Counted from the first letter of the stretch, positions 34,735-47,143 are shown. The stretch is DNA of 64,000 nt from Ahaetulla prasina (GCF_028640845.1 NC_080540.1:52310561-52374560); one strand, 5' to 3'. Made by a program: numbers and translations. The notes: a model not told the origin generated them from the letters alone.

Positions 34735-35870
34735 ACTGTAAACAAGCAAGCAAGCAAATAAACAAACAAACACATGTTTAAAGGAACTCTGTTAAATAAC
34801 TTTTTAATAATTTCTTTGTTTTTTGCTGATCTGATATTTATTCATTTATTTCAAATGTACTCTAATTTTCCATGGACTAACATCTGACCCAGCTATCATA
34901 AAGTCTTCCTTTAAAACCTCAGATGAGCTTGGAGAACTTTCATTCTTCATTCAAATCCAGTATATTTTCGCCTACCATACTGTCAGAAAATTGCTTAGCC
35001 TGCTTTTTCTCTGAAAATGCTTATTATTTGAAATTTGCATTGATAGTACATAATAAAACTCCAGATTTATTCGACTGCCTCATTTTCTAAAGGCAGAATG
35101 AGTGGAAAATTCAGTCAGGCTTTTTGGCATGCCTTCCTTGTGACTGACTTCATTTGATGAGATGCCTATACTAAAATTATATTTAATGTTTCATCTGCAT
35201 ATGGAAAGGTCAAATACACCATTGCATTGTGCTTTAAGATATTTGTAACTTGATCTCACTCCTCCAGTACTGAATGAAAGGTGGTGTATGTTCACTATAT
35301 CTTGAAGAGATGGGCTGAAAACAAATAGGTGGTGTCTTTCATTGAGCTGTGGCTGGTGAGCCTGTGTTGAAAGTCCAATATAATGGTCAGGACATCATTA
35401 TTTTGGCAAATAGTTTAATATAAATAGATATTAAATGACGTGTATTTATATTGTTGGATATGTGTGTTGCTTTGTGTGTGATTTGTACATTTCTGTACAC
35501 AGAAAGAGAGAGAAAAACTTAACATTGGAAGAGTGTTGAAAGTGGTTCTCTTTTATGATTGGAAGCTATTGCTGGTTACCATTTAATATGTTTATGTGCC
35601 TTGTTCAATTCTGAAGCCATTTCTGGAGGATAAAACTAGATAACTAGTATCTCTTATTAATCTTCCACTCACCATCAAAGCAATCTCAGGCTATGTTTTT
35701 TCTGATCTACCTCTAAAGTATACTTTTTTATGTTATGTCACCTGCCTGTTTCAGATAGAAAGCTTCAGTTTGTTGTAGGCCTCAGCAGTTCTTTGGCTAT
35801 TTTACAGAACAAGGAAACACTCTTTCAACTAAACCAATATTTACCATGTTCTCTTATGCCTTCTAGAGCA
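34735..35870. other. Intronic sequence with a short AAGC/AAAC run
   Basis: aagcaagcaagcaaataaac at 34745-34770; otherwise nothing recognised. Confidence 0.55.
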
Positions 35871-35878
35871 GCAATCGC

Positions 35879-36064
35879 CAACCTTTCGGACCTCAGGGAC
35901 CACCAAATTCATGATTTTAAATCCCGTGGACCACTAATATAAATGTTTTAAAAAGATAAATATTATTTAGTGCAATATAAAAAATGTAAATCATTTTTCT
36001 GCAGACCACCAAAATTTTCTCAAGGACTATCAGTGATCCATGGACCGCTAGTTCGTGACCGCTG
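35879..36064. mobile_element. hAT-type MITE, 186 bp
   Basis: Starts cagcaatcgccaacctttcg and ends ctagttcgtgaccgctg. Flanks ttctagag (35871-35878) and ttctaaag (36065-36072) match at 7 of 8. Confidence 0.88.
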
Positions 36065-36072
36065 TTCTAAAG

Positions 36073-37719
36073 TGTTTTTTACCATAACTGCTCCACAAGG
36101 TTTATCACACCTGGTAAATAGATAGTTGCTGGTTGGTTGCCGAAGGGTTAGCTTCTGAATAGCGTATACGTTATTCGGAACCTGAGGATGAAATTGTATT
36201 ATCTTCAGTTACTGGGAAAAGAGTAAAACTACTGAATTTGTTTATTTAAAGGAAGCATAAGGAAATTTGGAAGCTTGGGAAAGGGGCTTTTTTTTTAAAA
36301 AAAATATTTTCTGAAGCATCAACTTTTTTTTTTTTACAAGGCAACACTTATACCTATTGTGCTCTTATAATTCTAAAAGTCATGAGAAAACAATAGGGCA
36401 GCAAAGTAAGGCCCTTTTTTATCCCTTCATGCCTGCTTATATGGAGATTTCAACTTGTATAAATTTATACATTTATATTTTTTTAATTTAGAAACATATA
36501 TTTGTATATCCTTATCTGTATGAATACTAAGAGTCAACAGTGACTTGATTGTTTACTAGATTTATATGTAGAACTAAATGATGTAGTTATAAATACGTAT
36601 TTATACATATAAGAGTATTTATTTCTTAAATTTTTATCTTACCCATCTTATGGTTTGAGATGATTTCTGAAACTCATATATGAAAAGCTCATCTATGGAA
36701 AGAAAAGTGATTAGTCATTGCTTTATTGAATGGAAAATTTGGAAGGGACAGAAGTAAGGCTATTGGCCAGTGAGAGAGATGGTAGCCTGTGTTCAATCAG
36801 AGTATCTAAAAACTTCAAAGAGTCTTAATCTGAGCAGAATTTTCTTAAATTGATTTAGAGTCATGCATAAACACACAGAATACAAGCGGTTTAAATAGTA
36901 AGTAGAGATCTGCTCTTGAAAAATTCAGTCTGTTTTGGAATCTCTATTTGCAAATTAATTAAGTTTTTTTTTTATAATTAAGAGAATTAGTGGGTTTTGG
37001 TCTGTCTGACATGGGCATCAGCAAGATGAAGTTCTCAGGCCTTTGGATGGAGCTGTGCTGGTTCTGATTCTGTGAAGGCAGCATGCCTGCTCCTCTATTG
37101 AGTTGAAAACCCAACAACTTTGACCTGTCAAAGGGATAGCTGAATAATCTAGTAATAACTTCAAAGATGGCTTTCTGGTCTAAACAGAATCTGTGATATT
37201 AATTTAGTGTATTGTTCAGTCATAAAAATCTGACTCTTGGGGTCATGTTCACAGCTGGTGATTAGTTTTCTGACTGATGTTCATGTAGAATTGTTTCTCA
37301 GTGAAATATGTCACAATTGTCCTATTCAGAACCAAAATAATTATAGCACAAGGTGTCAGAGTTTCTTGCAAAATTCAAATCCAGAAGCACACACAGATAA
37401 CCGATTCAGCTGGATTCATTAACTTCTCTTTATATACATAATACCAGATGAAGTACATTTTACAATACCAATAGCAGCGTTCTTTTGACATGGTAGAGAG
37501 GACAGATTGTTTTCAGTTCCAGTTTCCTTTTAGATCTGAGCACAGAGCTTAGCCATGCCCAGACTTCTAGCTTAAGTTTCTGTTTCCAAAACAAGCTCCT
37601 TTGGCTGACCTGTTACCATGCCTATTCATTGGCTGATCTATTCCAGTCCATCAATGTTCATACTCTGACATAAGGGACATTGAATGAAAAAAATACAGAT
37701 ATGCAGTTACTTGGAACAG
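36073..37719. other. Intronic sequence, no recognised feature
   Basis: AT-rich; nothing recognised. Confidence 0.5.
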
Positions 37720-37816
37720 GACGAGGAGGAGGAACAGGAACAGGAGGAGAAGAAAAAGGAAAAGGAAGAGGAAGAGGAGGGGGAGGAGGAGAAGGAGAAG
37801 GAGAAGGAGAAGGAAA
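37720..37816. repeat. Purine-rich GGA/GAA tract
   Basis: About 95 bases of gaggaggaacagg, gaagaggagg and gaaggagaag units. The matching open frame is low-complexity, not a gene. Confidence 0.9.
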
Positions 37817-39504
37817 TAATTATTCTATGCCAGGCAAATGTACATAATAAGGAAATAAATCCCATTATTTTGGTTGGTTGGTTGGCAAGCAGTCTTCTGA
37901 AAAAGAGAAGAGAGAGACATCCAAAGCACAGATAAAAATGGCTTTTTTAGGCATATCTTTTTTCCAACAGGAAAAAAAGAAGCTGAGCCACCAAAAGATC
38001 ACAGCATTGGTCTACAAATGTAGTAAAATTGTAGAGTAAGTGCTTTGCATGCTGAAAGTCCATGATTCTATTCAGCAAAAGAGTACAGAAGAATGAAGAC
38101 CTGCTGTTCTTTTGGAATCAGCCTTGGATGCAAAGATCTGGAGCCAGGGGAACATTTGCCTCTCCTTTGATGCAAAATGAAAATAAAATTGTAGTGTTTA
38201 GTGCGATAGTAGAAATGTAGATAGTAGAAATGAAGCAATTTCTGGTAGGTCTTAGGAAATAAAGTGGATTCTACTCTGAACATATTATCTAAATAATTCC
38301 GGGCTTGACGCACTGAAGCAACTTTTTGTCATTATAAATTTTGTTTGTATTGAAACCAATCAGTACAGAAACATTTGAGCATTATTTTCCATTATTTAAA
38401 TAAGCCAACACATTTTGGGCTAAGTTACTGGTTGAATTAGCAATCAAATTAGAATTGTTGTGGTTTACGTATTTCTGTGGCCCTTGTGTTTTGTAAATAA
38501 GATTCACATTAATTTTTATTTTTTTATGTTCACCCAGTCAGTAGCAAGCAATAATATAAGAAATAATAACCAAATATGAGATGTAGTGCATATGTAGCAT
38601 GAAGGAAAGAAGCTAAAACCTTTGTAGGTCTGTACTGAGGGACTGATGTGCAGGCTTAAGAAGTAGCAGCTGCATTAAAATGATTTGAAAAAATAAGAGA
38701 GATAAAATGTTCTTCAGAATCATATTCAAAACGGGTAAAATTGTTGTGACAGAAAACCACTGCAGAATTCATGGTCAAGTTTTAGTAATATAATCAATAT
38801 AATTGTAATATAATTGTGGTCTCAGAGGAGTTTTAAAAGCCATTTCTTCTCAATACAGAAACATTCTGACAGAAAACAACAGGAATAATTCAAATATGGT
38901 GCCTAATTTCCAAGATTCATAGACCATTTCTTTAAAAAGTTCTAGTATTCTACTCCTTTAAATGCTGCAGTTCTGATGAGAATCAGATTTTGATTTCAAA
39001 CAAAGTCATGCAAGAGAGCAGCATAAAATACATTGACTTTTAAGACACACAGAGAAAAACTCGATCGCTTAAAAAGCCTTCTCAAGTTGCTGCCTCACAT
39101 AATTGTTATTTCTTTGCCCAACAATCTTCTGACTAGATAAACCAACCATGAAAAATATATAAAACATAAAAACACATACAACTGCTGGATCAGACCCTGG
39201 TCCATATAGTCCAATAGCAGCCAAGTAGCATAAGAAAGTCTCTCAGCAGATGAATTTCAGGGGCAGTCACACTGATATCAAGGCTAATAGCCATTGATCT
39301 CTATGATATCTATGAATTGGTCCTGCCCATTTTTGAAACCAGCCAAGCAGCTGGTATGTTATACTATATATGTATATTATGCTGTAAGTTAAAACAAAGT
39401 ATCTTTTCTTTAGCCATATTTTTTCTAGGATTACATTTCAATGGGTGACCTCTGTATCTGATCAAAGTTCAGCCACTTTTGTTATTGATATTAGGCATTT
39501 TATT
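37817..39504. other. Intronic sequence, no recognised feature
   Basis: Nothing recognised. Confidence 0.5.
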
Positions 39505-39508
39505 AAAT

Positions 39509-39698
39509 GAATAGAATAGAATAGAATAGAATAGAATAGAATAGAATAGAATAGAATAGAATAGAATAGAATAGAATAGAATAGAATAGAATAGAATAGA
39601 ATTGAATTTATTGGCCAAGTGTGGTTGGATACACAAGGAATTTGTCTTGGTGCATATGCTCTCAGTGAACATAAAAGAAAACATACCTTCGTCAATTA
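39509..39698 (-). mobile_element. CR1-L3/Rex1-like LINE 3' end with long (TAGAA)n tail
   Basis: About 19 TAGAA units (39509-39603), then ttattggccaagtgtggttg to gaaaacataccttcgtcaa. It abuts, tail out, a plus-strand copy of the same family. Confidence 0.93.
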
Positions 39699-40993
39699 GA
39701 TCAACAGATGATGCTGTTAATATGGCTCTGCACTACATCCTACAACATCTTGAGTCTCCAAAGACCTATGCAAGGGTCCTTTTTGTAGACTTTAGTTCAG
39801 CATTCAATACCATCATTCCAGACATTCTTCTAACTAAGCTAAACCAGCTACAGGTACCGGAACAGACTTGTAAGTGGATCACAAGCTTCCTAACAAACAG
39901 GAAGCAGCAGGTGAAGCTAAGCAAGATCACATCAAATACCTGTACAATTAGCACAGGGGCCCCCCAAGGCTGTGTGCTCTCCCCACTTCTCTTCTCTCTG
40001 TATACCAATGACTGCATCTCCAATGATCCATTTGTTAAGCTACTGAAGTTCGCAGATGACACAACAGTGATTGGTCTCATTCGAGACATATAGACGAGAG
40101 GTCGAACGACTAGCCTTGTGGTGCAACCAAAACAATCTGGAACTGAACACACTCAAAACCGTAGAAATGGTGGTAGACTTTAGGAAAAACCCTTCCATAC
40201 TTCCACCTCTCACAATACTTGACAACACAGTATCAACAGTAGAAACCTTCAAATTTCTGGGTTCTATCATATCGCAAGATCTCAAATGGACAGCTAACAT
40301 CAAAACATCATTAAAAAGGACAACAAAGAATGTTCTTTCTGCCAACTCAGTAAGCTCAAACTGCCCAAGGAGCTGCTGATCCAATTCTACAGAGGAATTA
40401 TTGAGTCTGTCATTTGCACCTCTATAACTGTCTGGTTCGGTTCTGCAACCCAACAAGAAAAACACAGACTTCAGAGGATAATTAGAACTGCAGAAAAAAT
40501 AATTGCTACCAACTTGCCTTCCATTGAGGACCTGTATACTGCACGAATCAAGAAGAGGGCCGTGAAAATATTTGCAGATCCCTCGCATCCTGGACATAAA
40601 CTGTTTCAACTCCTACCCTCAAAACGACGCTATAGAGCACTGCACACCAGAACAACTAGACACAAGAACAGTTTTTTCCCGAAGGCCATCACTCTGCTAA
40701 ACAAATAATTCCCTCAACACTGTCAGACTATTTACTGAATCTGCACTACTATTAATCGTTTCATAGTTCCCATCACCAATCTCTTTCCACTTATGACTGT
40801 ATGACTATAACTTGTTGCTGGCAATCCTTATGATTTATATTGATATATTGATCATCAATTGTGTTGTAAATGTTGTACATTGATGAACGTATCTTTTCTT
40901 TTATGTACACTGAGAGCATATGCACCAAGACAAATTCCTTGTGTGTCCAATCACACTTGGCCAATAAAATTCTATTCTATTCTATTCTATTAT
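39699..40993 (+). mobile_element. CR1-L3/Rex1-like LINE, reverse-transcriptase half with (ATTCT)n tail
   Basis: The longest LINE copy in the window. It encodes ARVLFVDFSSAFNTIIPDIL (palm A), GAPQGCVLSPLLFSLYTNDC, the catalytic LKFADDTTVIGLI, and after a frameshift near 40090 REVERLALWCNQNNLELNTL, TFKFLGSIISQDLKW and DPSHPGHKLFQLLPSKRRYR. The 3' UTR ends ggccaataaaattctattct. 5'-truncated, so no endonuclease or ORF1. Frameshifted and not autonomous. Confidence 0.93.
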
Positions 40994-41139
40994 GGTTGTA
41001 TGTTGAGGATCACCTGTATATGATGTTACTTAGAGCTTTTACATAAGGAAAACATCACACATTCGTATTATAGAGATGATATGGATTTTCATTACCTTAT
41101 CTTAAAAAGAAAATTCTAGACTGTCAAAAGAAAATGTAT

Positions 41140-41260
41140 CCTGCACTGGACCTAAGGAGAGATTGGACAACCATTTTCCTGCCTGAGCAGGAGGTTGGAG
41201 TAGAAGACCTTCAAGGTCCTTTCCAACTCTGTTATTCAGTTCTGTTCTATTCAGACTGAT
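41140..41260 (+). mobile_element. CR1 LINE extreme 3' end
   Basis: cctgcctgagcaggaggttg, then agaagaccttcaaggtcctt and a short TTCTG/TTCTA tail. Confidence 0.8.
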
Positions 41261-41544
41261 GGTTGCAATTGTTGATTGCAGCCTTTCTCAAACTTTTTTT
41301 TTCTCTTAGAACCCCTTCCCACATTTAAAAGTTCCCAAAAGAGTTATTATTTGTGTGGGTTATATTTATCGATATTTACTATATTAAAAATTAAAATTGA
41401 TGCATTCGCTGCTGCTACTACTACTCATGATTATTTGATGAGATTATATTACTTTTCAACATAGGTTGGCAAATAATTTTTATTTTGAGGACCCTTGAGT
41501 GGGTCTTGGGTTCCTAGGAACAGACTTTAAGAAATGCTTGTCTG

Positions 41545-41680
41545 CTGCAATTATCTTTACATGGGGCTGCCTTGGAAGATCATACAGACACTGCAAATGA
41601 TGCAGATTGCAACAGCCTGCTTATTGGCAGGTAAGAGCTGCCATTCTCACATAACAGACACCATGATTGGATGACCATTG
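41545..41680 (+). mobile_element. L2-type LINE reverse-transcriptase fragment
   Basis: Degenerate YLYMGLPWKIIQTLQMMQIA, parallel to the better copy at 5712-6091. Confidence 0.6.
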
Positions 41681-41689
41681 TCAGTGTCA

Positions 41690-42555
41690 AACAACAAGCC
41701 ACCCTGACTATGTTCAGTACAAAGGAAATGGCTTTTATTTTCATGGACATACTAAACAGTGAAAGAGTTAGAAGAATCTGCTAGTTTTCTTTTTAGCGAA
41801 TCTACATGCTAATTTATTCTAACCTCCTGCTCGCATGTGTCCAAGAAAAATAAAATGACATGACTGGTTGCCAACTTTTTTGAGATTGTGCAGGTCGTCT
41901 AATATTACATGAGGTCGTAAATAAAACTGTGCCACTCACATGCCAGGTTCTTTCTCTTCTCCATACTCTCTAGTCCATCTTTTGAAGATATGGTGCATTA
42001 AAAATAGGGGAATGGGCCTGTCAGAAATGATATATCCCACAAAGATTTTGTTCAGAAAATATTGGAAAAAAGGTACGAAATATTAAATCTGTCTATACTG
42101 AAAGCCAGATTTCTTCATTTGCAACCTGTACAGAGTGTAGTGTATGTAGTAGTGACGCTATCTATCCATCCATCCATCACCCTGTTGCTGCTTCACATAA
42201 TCTAATTGAATAGAGCACCAGGGCCTATTGGTAGCCAATTCTTCAATTATGAATATGTAGTAGCAAAATTAATTCTAGAATGTGTCTTCTAATGACAAGA
42301 TATGTTTGAGAAGTCTTATTCATCTATTTATTTATTTAGATTTGTGTGATCCTAGAGCATCTGCAGAACCCCAAAATTTGAAGAATTATGAAACAAGTGT
42401 CAGTAGGTCACAATACAATATTCACCTGTGACAGAAATGTGAAGTCACATTCTTTAGTACATGGAACCCAGAGTGTGCCTCCTGTGCCAGACCTAATAAA
42501 TAGCAGTATTAATAAGGCAGACACAATTAATAAGATAGCAGTAATCCAGTGTTGG
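41690..42555. other. Intronic sequence, no recognised feature
   Basis: Short TCCA run near 42160-42175; nothing else recognised. Confidence 0.5.
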
Positions 42556-42559
42556 ATTA

Positions 42560-42800
42560 CTCTCTCCATGAAGCAGAGAGAGTCCACCTATTTTCTAAAG
42601 TACCAGAAGGCAAAACAAGAAATGATGGATTGAAAGTAATTAAGGAGAGAAGCAACCTAGAACCAAGGAGAAACTTCCTAACAGTGAGAACAATTAACCA
42701 GTGAAACAGCTTGCCCTCAGAAGTTGTGGGTGCTTCATCAGTGGAGGTTTTTAAGAAAAGACTGGATAACCATCTGCCTGAAATGTATAGGGTCTTGTGC
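42560..42800 (+). mobile_element. CR1 LINE 3' part (truncated at both ends)
   Basis: ggagagaagcaacctagaac, cctaacagtgagaacaatta and aagaaaagactggataacca. It lacks the usual terminal tctagtccaac-type end. Confidence 0.8.
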
Positions 42801-43054
42801 TTCACGCTCTACTCTGATTGATTGATCAATTTCCGTGTGTACCAGAACTCTAACTAAAGCTTTGAACCAACTTTTCCTTCTATATTCAGGCTATATTTTT
42901 GGACTTCAACAATGTCTCCAGTGTAACTTGGAACAGGGCGAGGCTACAGATAATTCCTTACTCACTGAATCCTATATAGGAATGTATCACCAGAATATGG
43001 TGGTTGAATACTATGCCCATGTTCTTATGTTTAAAATATTATCTCATTGTAATA

Positions 43055-43130
43055 GAATAGACTGGACATCCACTTTTCTGAAATGGTGGTTGGACTAGAA
43101 GACCTCCAAGGTCCTTTCCAGCACGAGTCT
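43055..43130 (+). mobile_element. CR1 LINE extreme 3' end
   Basis: actggacatccacttttctg, then ggttggactagaagacctcc and aaggtcctttccagc. Confidence 0.75.
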
Positions 43131-44432
43131 ATTCAAAGTACCTAGAATATAGTGCAAGGATCTTTAAAAATAACTTTTAGAGGTATCCCTCTGACAATTT
43201 TTCCACTGTTGCCTTGGAATGTGACATACAATTTCAATTCACTAGGTTTCATTTTGCCCACAGTGAATAATATCTTGTTCTTTTGAAACTCATACACGGC
43301 CAATTTATGTAGAAAAGAACAAAGCAATTTTTGTTCTAGTCATTGTCTCTGTTAGTACAGCCAGACTGTATTATAATGTGACTTAGAAAAAAAATAGTCT
43401 GCACGTACAAAGACAAATAAATCCTTATTCTGAAACAGAATGTTCAGTCCATTGTGAGTTCCGAGCAAAATTGGATGTCCATCAATCATCTTTTCCATGT
43501 CACTCAATGTAAATTTGTAGCATTGGTAAATGGAACTCAATGGAATTCATTATTTAACATATAAGTAGAGCACTTCAGGAAAAAAAAGATTAAAAATTTG
43601 GATCAGTTTCCACTCTGCCTGGGACTAGTACAGGCAGCAGCTATTCTAATTGGAGATCTTTGTTTAAAAAATAAAATCAAAATCTTTGACAGGGTTACTT
43701 GAAATAGCCCTGTTGAAATAGTTTGTTTAACATAGATAAAGGATGGGGAGATTCAGCCATGTTACTATCATTTACCTCTTTCCAGTGTGTGTGTGTGTGT
43801 ATGGGGGGGACACAACATGGGTCAGGATTCCTGAAAGTCAATGTGAACTTAGATCACTGTACATGCATACATCGAAACATGCTTCCAATTTTAATTACTT
43901 ATTAAACAAATTATCCACCTCACACATAGGTGACTCAAGGCTGCTTAGAAAAAGGATGGGGAGTAGACACATCAGTGTTGGAAAAGAATGAATTCAGGAT
44001 TTGGAAAGAAATGATAAAAAGTCTCTTTCAAAAAAGCTTTAAGAGCCATGATTATTCAGGCTTCACTGTTCATTAAACTATGGCCACACTTCAAGCAAAT
44101 TCTACAAAATGGACTTTTCCTGTTCTAAAAGATTATGCCGGCTATTCAAGTGTTTGTTCTATGGTCACAAGGGAAGAATACTATAATAATGCAAAGAATG
44201 CTCTGCTAATAGGAGAAAATACATTGTTCCAATTATGTGGGTTTCCATCGAAACTATTTTCATGCTATTTCCCTACGGTAATAACCTTTATTTCCTTTAG
44301 TATTTGCTTCTTCGTGGAGTTTTTATTTCTATTTCTTACTCCCTCAGCAACAGTTCTCATTTTCTTCCTGGCAGCTACCATCTCTTTTTTTACTCCAATA
44401 TATTCATGTCTTTATTAATCAACTCACCAATC
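43131..44432. other. Intronic sequence with a short TG run
   Basis: tgtgtgtgtgtgtgtat near 43786; otherwise nothing recognised. Confidence 0.5.
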
Positions 44433-44440
44433 CACTAGGC

Positions 44441-44892
44441 CAGGGGTGGCGAACCTTTTAGATACCGAGTGCTCAAACAGCCCGTGTGCTCATGTCCAAA
44501 CTGAAAGGTGTGAGTGCGCATGGATGTGGGCATGTGTGGACATGCATGAACACGTGCATGTGCGAACATGCATAAATGTGCACATGCACAGACATGCGTG
44601 GACACACACATGCACAGACATGCGTTGACATGCGCATGCGCAGACATGCATGCATGCTCAACAGAGACCTGAAGACCAGCTGGCCAGCAGGAGGCGGGGC
44701 AACCCAACACCGGCAGTGCGGCAAGAGGTAAGATCTTTTTCTTTTGTCAGCTTCTGTTTTGTTGTTTGCAGGGAAACAGAAGCTCATGAAAGAAACACCA
44801 TGGAGGTCTGACTTGGGGCGACGGCGCACATGCCAGCAGAGAGGGCTCTGCGTGCCCCCTCTGGCACATGTGCCATAGGTTTGCCATCACGG
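44441..44892. mobile_element. hAT-type element, 452 bp, next to the 936-bp GRM7 exon
   Basis: Starts caggggtggcgaacctttta and ends aggtttgccatcacgg. Flanks cactaggc (44433-44440) and cactagac (44893-44900) match at 7 of 8. The interior is rich in CATG/TGTG. Same family as 30062-31096. It ends 68 bases before the exon. Confidence 0.88.
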
Positions 44893-44960
44893 CACTAGAC
44901 CTACTTGATAGTCACTTCCGGATAAGCAGTCTCATTTATTCTATGTTCTTTTACTCTTAG
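44893..44960 (+). promoter_or_regulatory. GRM7: 3' splice region of the 936-bp GRM7 exon
   Basis: Only 68 bases separate the hAT end from the exon. They hold the acceptor ttactcttag, a pyrimidine-rich stretch ttctatgttcttttactctt and candidate branch-point adenines near 44921-44935. Branch point not proven. Confidence 0.7.
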
Positions 44961-45896
44961 ATGGATGAAATGCAGTGGGGCAAAGGAGTGAAGAAAACCC
45001 CTTCTTCAGTTTGCAGTCTTCCCTGTAAACCAGGAGAACGAAAAAGGATTATGAAAGGGATGAGCTGCTGCTGGCAGTGTGAACTGTGTGATGGTTACCA
45101 ATACCAGTTTGATGAAGTGAGCTGCAAGCTGTGCTCCTACAATCAACGACCAAATGAGAATCGCACTGGATGTAGCCCTATCCCTATTGTAAAGTTGGAG
45201 TGGCATTCACCCTGGGCGGTCATCCCAGTCTTTCTGGCCATGCTTGGAATTATTGCCACCATCTTCGTCATGGCAACCTTCATTCGGTACAATGATACCC
45301 CCATTGTGAGGGCTTCTGGAAGGGAACTTAGCTATGTTTTATTGACAGGAATATTTCTGTGTTATATCATCACTTTCTTGATGATTGCCAAGCCAGATGT
45401 TGCCGTGTGTTCTTTCCGGCGTATCTTCCTGGGATTGGGAATGTGCATAAGTTATGCTGCTCTGTTGACTAAAACAAACCGTATCTATCGCATATTTGAA
45501 CAGGGCAAAAAATCAGTGACAGCACCCAGACTTATTAGCCCAACATCACAATTAGCAATCACATCAAGTTTGATATCAGTACAACTTCTTGGAGTTTTCA
45601 TTTGGTTTGCTGTTGATCCACCAAACAGTATTATAGATTATGATGAACATAAATCTATGGAACCGGATCAAGCCAGAGGCGTCCTCAAATGTGACATTAC
45701 GGATCTACAAATAATATGCTCTTTAGGGTATAGCATTCTCCTAATGGTTACATGCACTGTTTATGCCATCAAGACTCGGGGTGTCCCAGAGAATTTTAAT
45801 GAAGCCAAACCCATTGGATTCACTATGTACACTACATGTATAGTATGGCTTGCCTTCATTCCAATATTTTTTTGCACTTCCCAAGCAGCTGAAAAG
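44961..45896 (+). CDS. GRM7: GRM7 exon (936 bp): cysteine-rich domain and transmembrane helices 1-6
   Basis: Large exon of 312 codons in phase 0; the first ATG is an internal codon, not a start. The acceptor is ttactcttag and the donor gtaggt (45897). Residues 18-71 form the cysteine-rich linker with all nine cysteines (18, 22, 36, 37, 40, 43, 55, 58, 71) and an NRT glycosylation site at 67. TM1 lies near 85-108, TM2 122-142, TM3 150-172, TM4 197-217, TM5 248-270 and TM6 285-305. C150 and C244 are the expected TM3-loop 2 disulphide pair. [20 protein letters not shown] and [20 protein letters not shown] are class C signatures. [12 protein letters not shown] and DYDEH identify GRM7 rather than GRM4, 6 or 8. 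Odd: the end of TM6 reads [12 protein letters not shown] where family members I recall have PIFFGT, a Gly-to-Cys change at 305. The linker is more diverged from human than the membrane core. An hAT element ends 68 bases before the exon. Confidence 0.96.
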
Positions 45897-47143
45897 GTAG
45901 GTGGAAATCAAGTAATTTATAAAACCATTACATTTTAAAATACAAAGGAGTGTTGAAACCACCTTCTGGATATGGGGGAAAAATGTTTGGACGAAAATGA
46001 TTGGTAAGTGCTTTCAGCTATACATAAAGTTGCTGGTGTTGTTTTTCCTGTAGTTAGGTGAAGGTTATGATGATGGTGGTGATTGATAAAGTGGTAAATA
46101 AATCACAAGAATCACTTAATCCATTAATTCCATGGTTGTAACTGTTTCAGCCACAACTGGAAAGTAGTGATTGTTTCAGTATGAAATGCAGTGTATAGCT
46201 TAATCAGCTTTCTTATTCTTAATGTCTGTCTAAAAATATTTTGTTCGGGCCCATATTTTTTAGTTCAGACAAAGTGAGAGCAAAATATTGTTTATTGCTA
46301 GGGTATCAATTCCTGAAATATGAAGTAAATATTAACGGCCATTCCTGAAATCGTACATACTGAATCAAACTTATTAATATGTACCTAGTGTACCTAACAA
46401 TAACCATCAACATCCAGCCACCTCTTCGCTGCAAAAAACTATTGTGTTGCATTTATGGATTTAATAAAAAGAAGAAGGTTCATTTATGATAATTTCAGGT
46501 TATGCCAATGGCACTCCAAGCTGTTTAGATATTCTTGGGATTTTACTCAGATAAAAACAGTAATAATGCTTGGATCCAGTGAAAAAGTATAGCGAAGTAT
46601 AGTATTTTTTTTTACTTCGGTTATGGCAATTTCAAACAAATGTTTGCATTAGAATGGTATTTAATGAATTAATAAATGGTTAACAATAAATAAATGTCCT
46701 GGTAATCAAAAGATATGGAGAACCAAATAGGCAAAGACCAAATAGAACCATGACCAACCATATGTCATTGTTGAATTTAATTGCCTAACATTTTTTCTCT
46801 GCAAAATTTGCATATGATATATCTGAATATGGGTTTCTGTTACTCTTTTCACCTCTTATTTTGTGATGCATTTCAAGCAATAAAACCAAGGATTGTATTA
46901 AGGTAGTTTATATTCCCAAATCGGAAACTAAGAATTGGGCATGATGTAGCTCCCATTAGATGTTATATGTTCATTGTAATGCCTTCTATGAGTATATCTG
47001 CAAGTACAACACTAACATGTACAAGGAAAATGTCATCGTCTAGGTACAGCCATAAATATGAAGGGTACCATTCAACTTATACCATACACAAATATATGTG
47101 AAGGCTTTTTCCCTGTGCTTTACATTCAGAGATGTGTGTGTGT
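45897..47143. other. Intronic sequence, no recognised feature
   Basis: First 1.2 kb after the donor. AT-rich; no transposon recognised. Confidence 0.5.

Noticed and set aside
37684..37935. An 83-codon Glu/Lys-rich frame
   Set aside because: It is a translation of a purine-rich simple repeat.
39602..40709. An active reverse-transcriptase gene
   Set aside because: The LINE is 5'-truncated and frameshifted after the FADD region near 40090; no endonuclease domain is present.
44435..44829. His/Cys/Met-rich minus-strand frames of 91-118 codons
   Set aside because: They lie within the hAT element next to the GRM7 exon and reflect its CATG/TGTG repeats.
44961..45896. A GRM7 retrocopy or pseudogene
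   Set aside because: Canonical splice sites, intact frame and two upstream exons in correct order and phase show a real intron-containing gene.
45897..45938. Thirteen extra codons extending the 936-bp GRM7 exon frame
   Set aside because: The frame reads through the gtaggt donor. Family proteins continue with LYIQTTTL-type sequence from the next exon, so this is intron.
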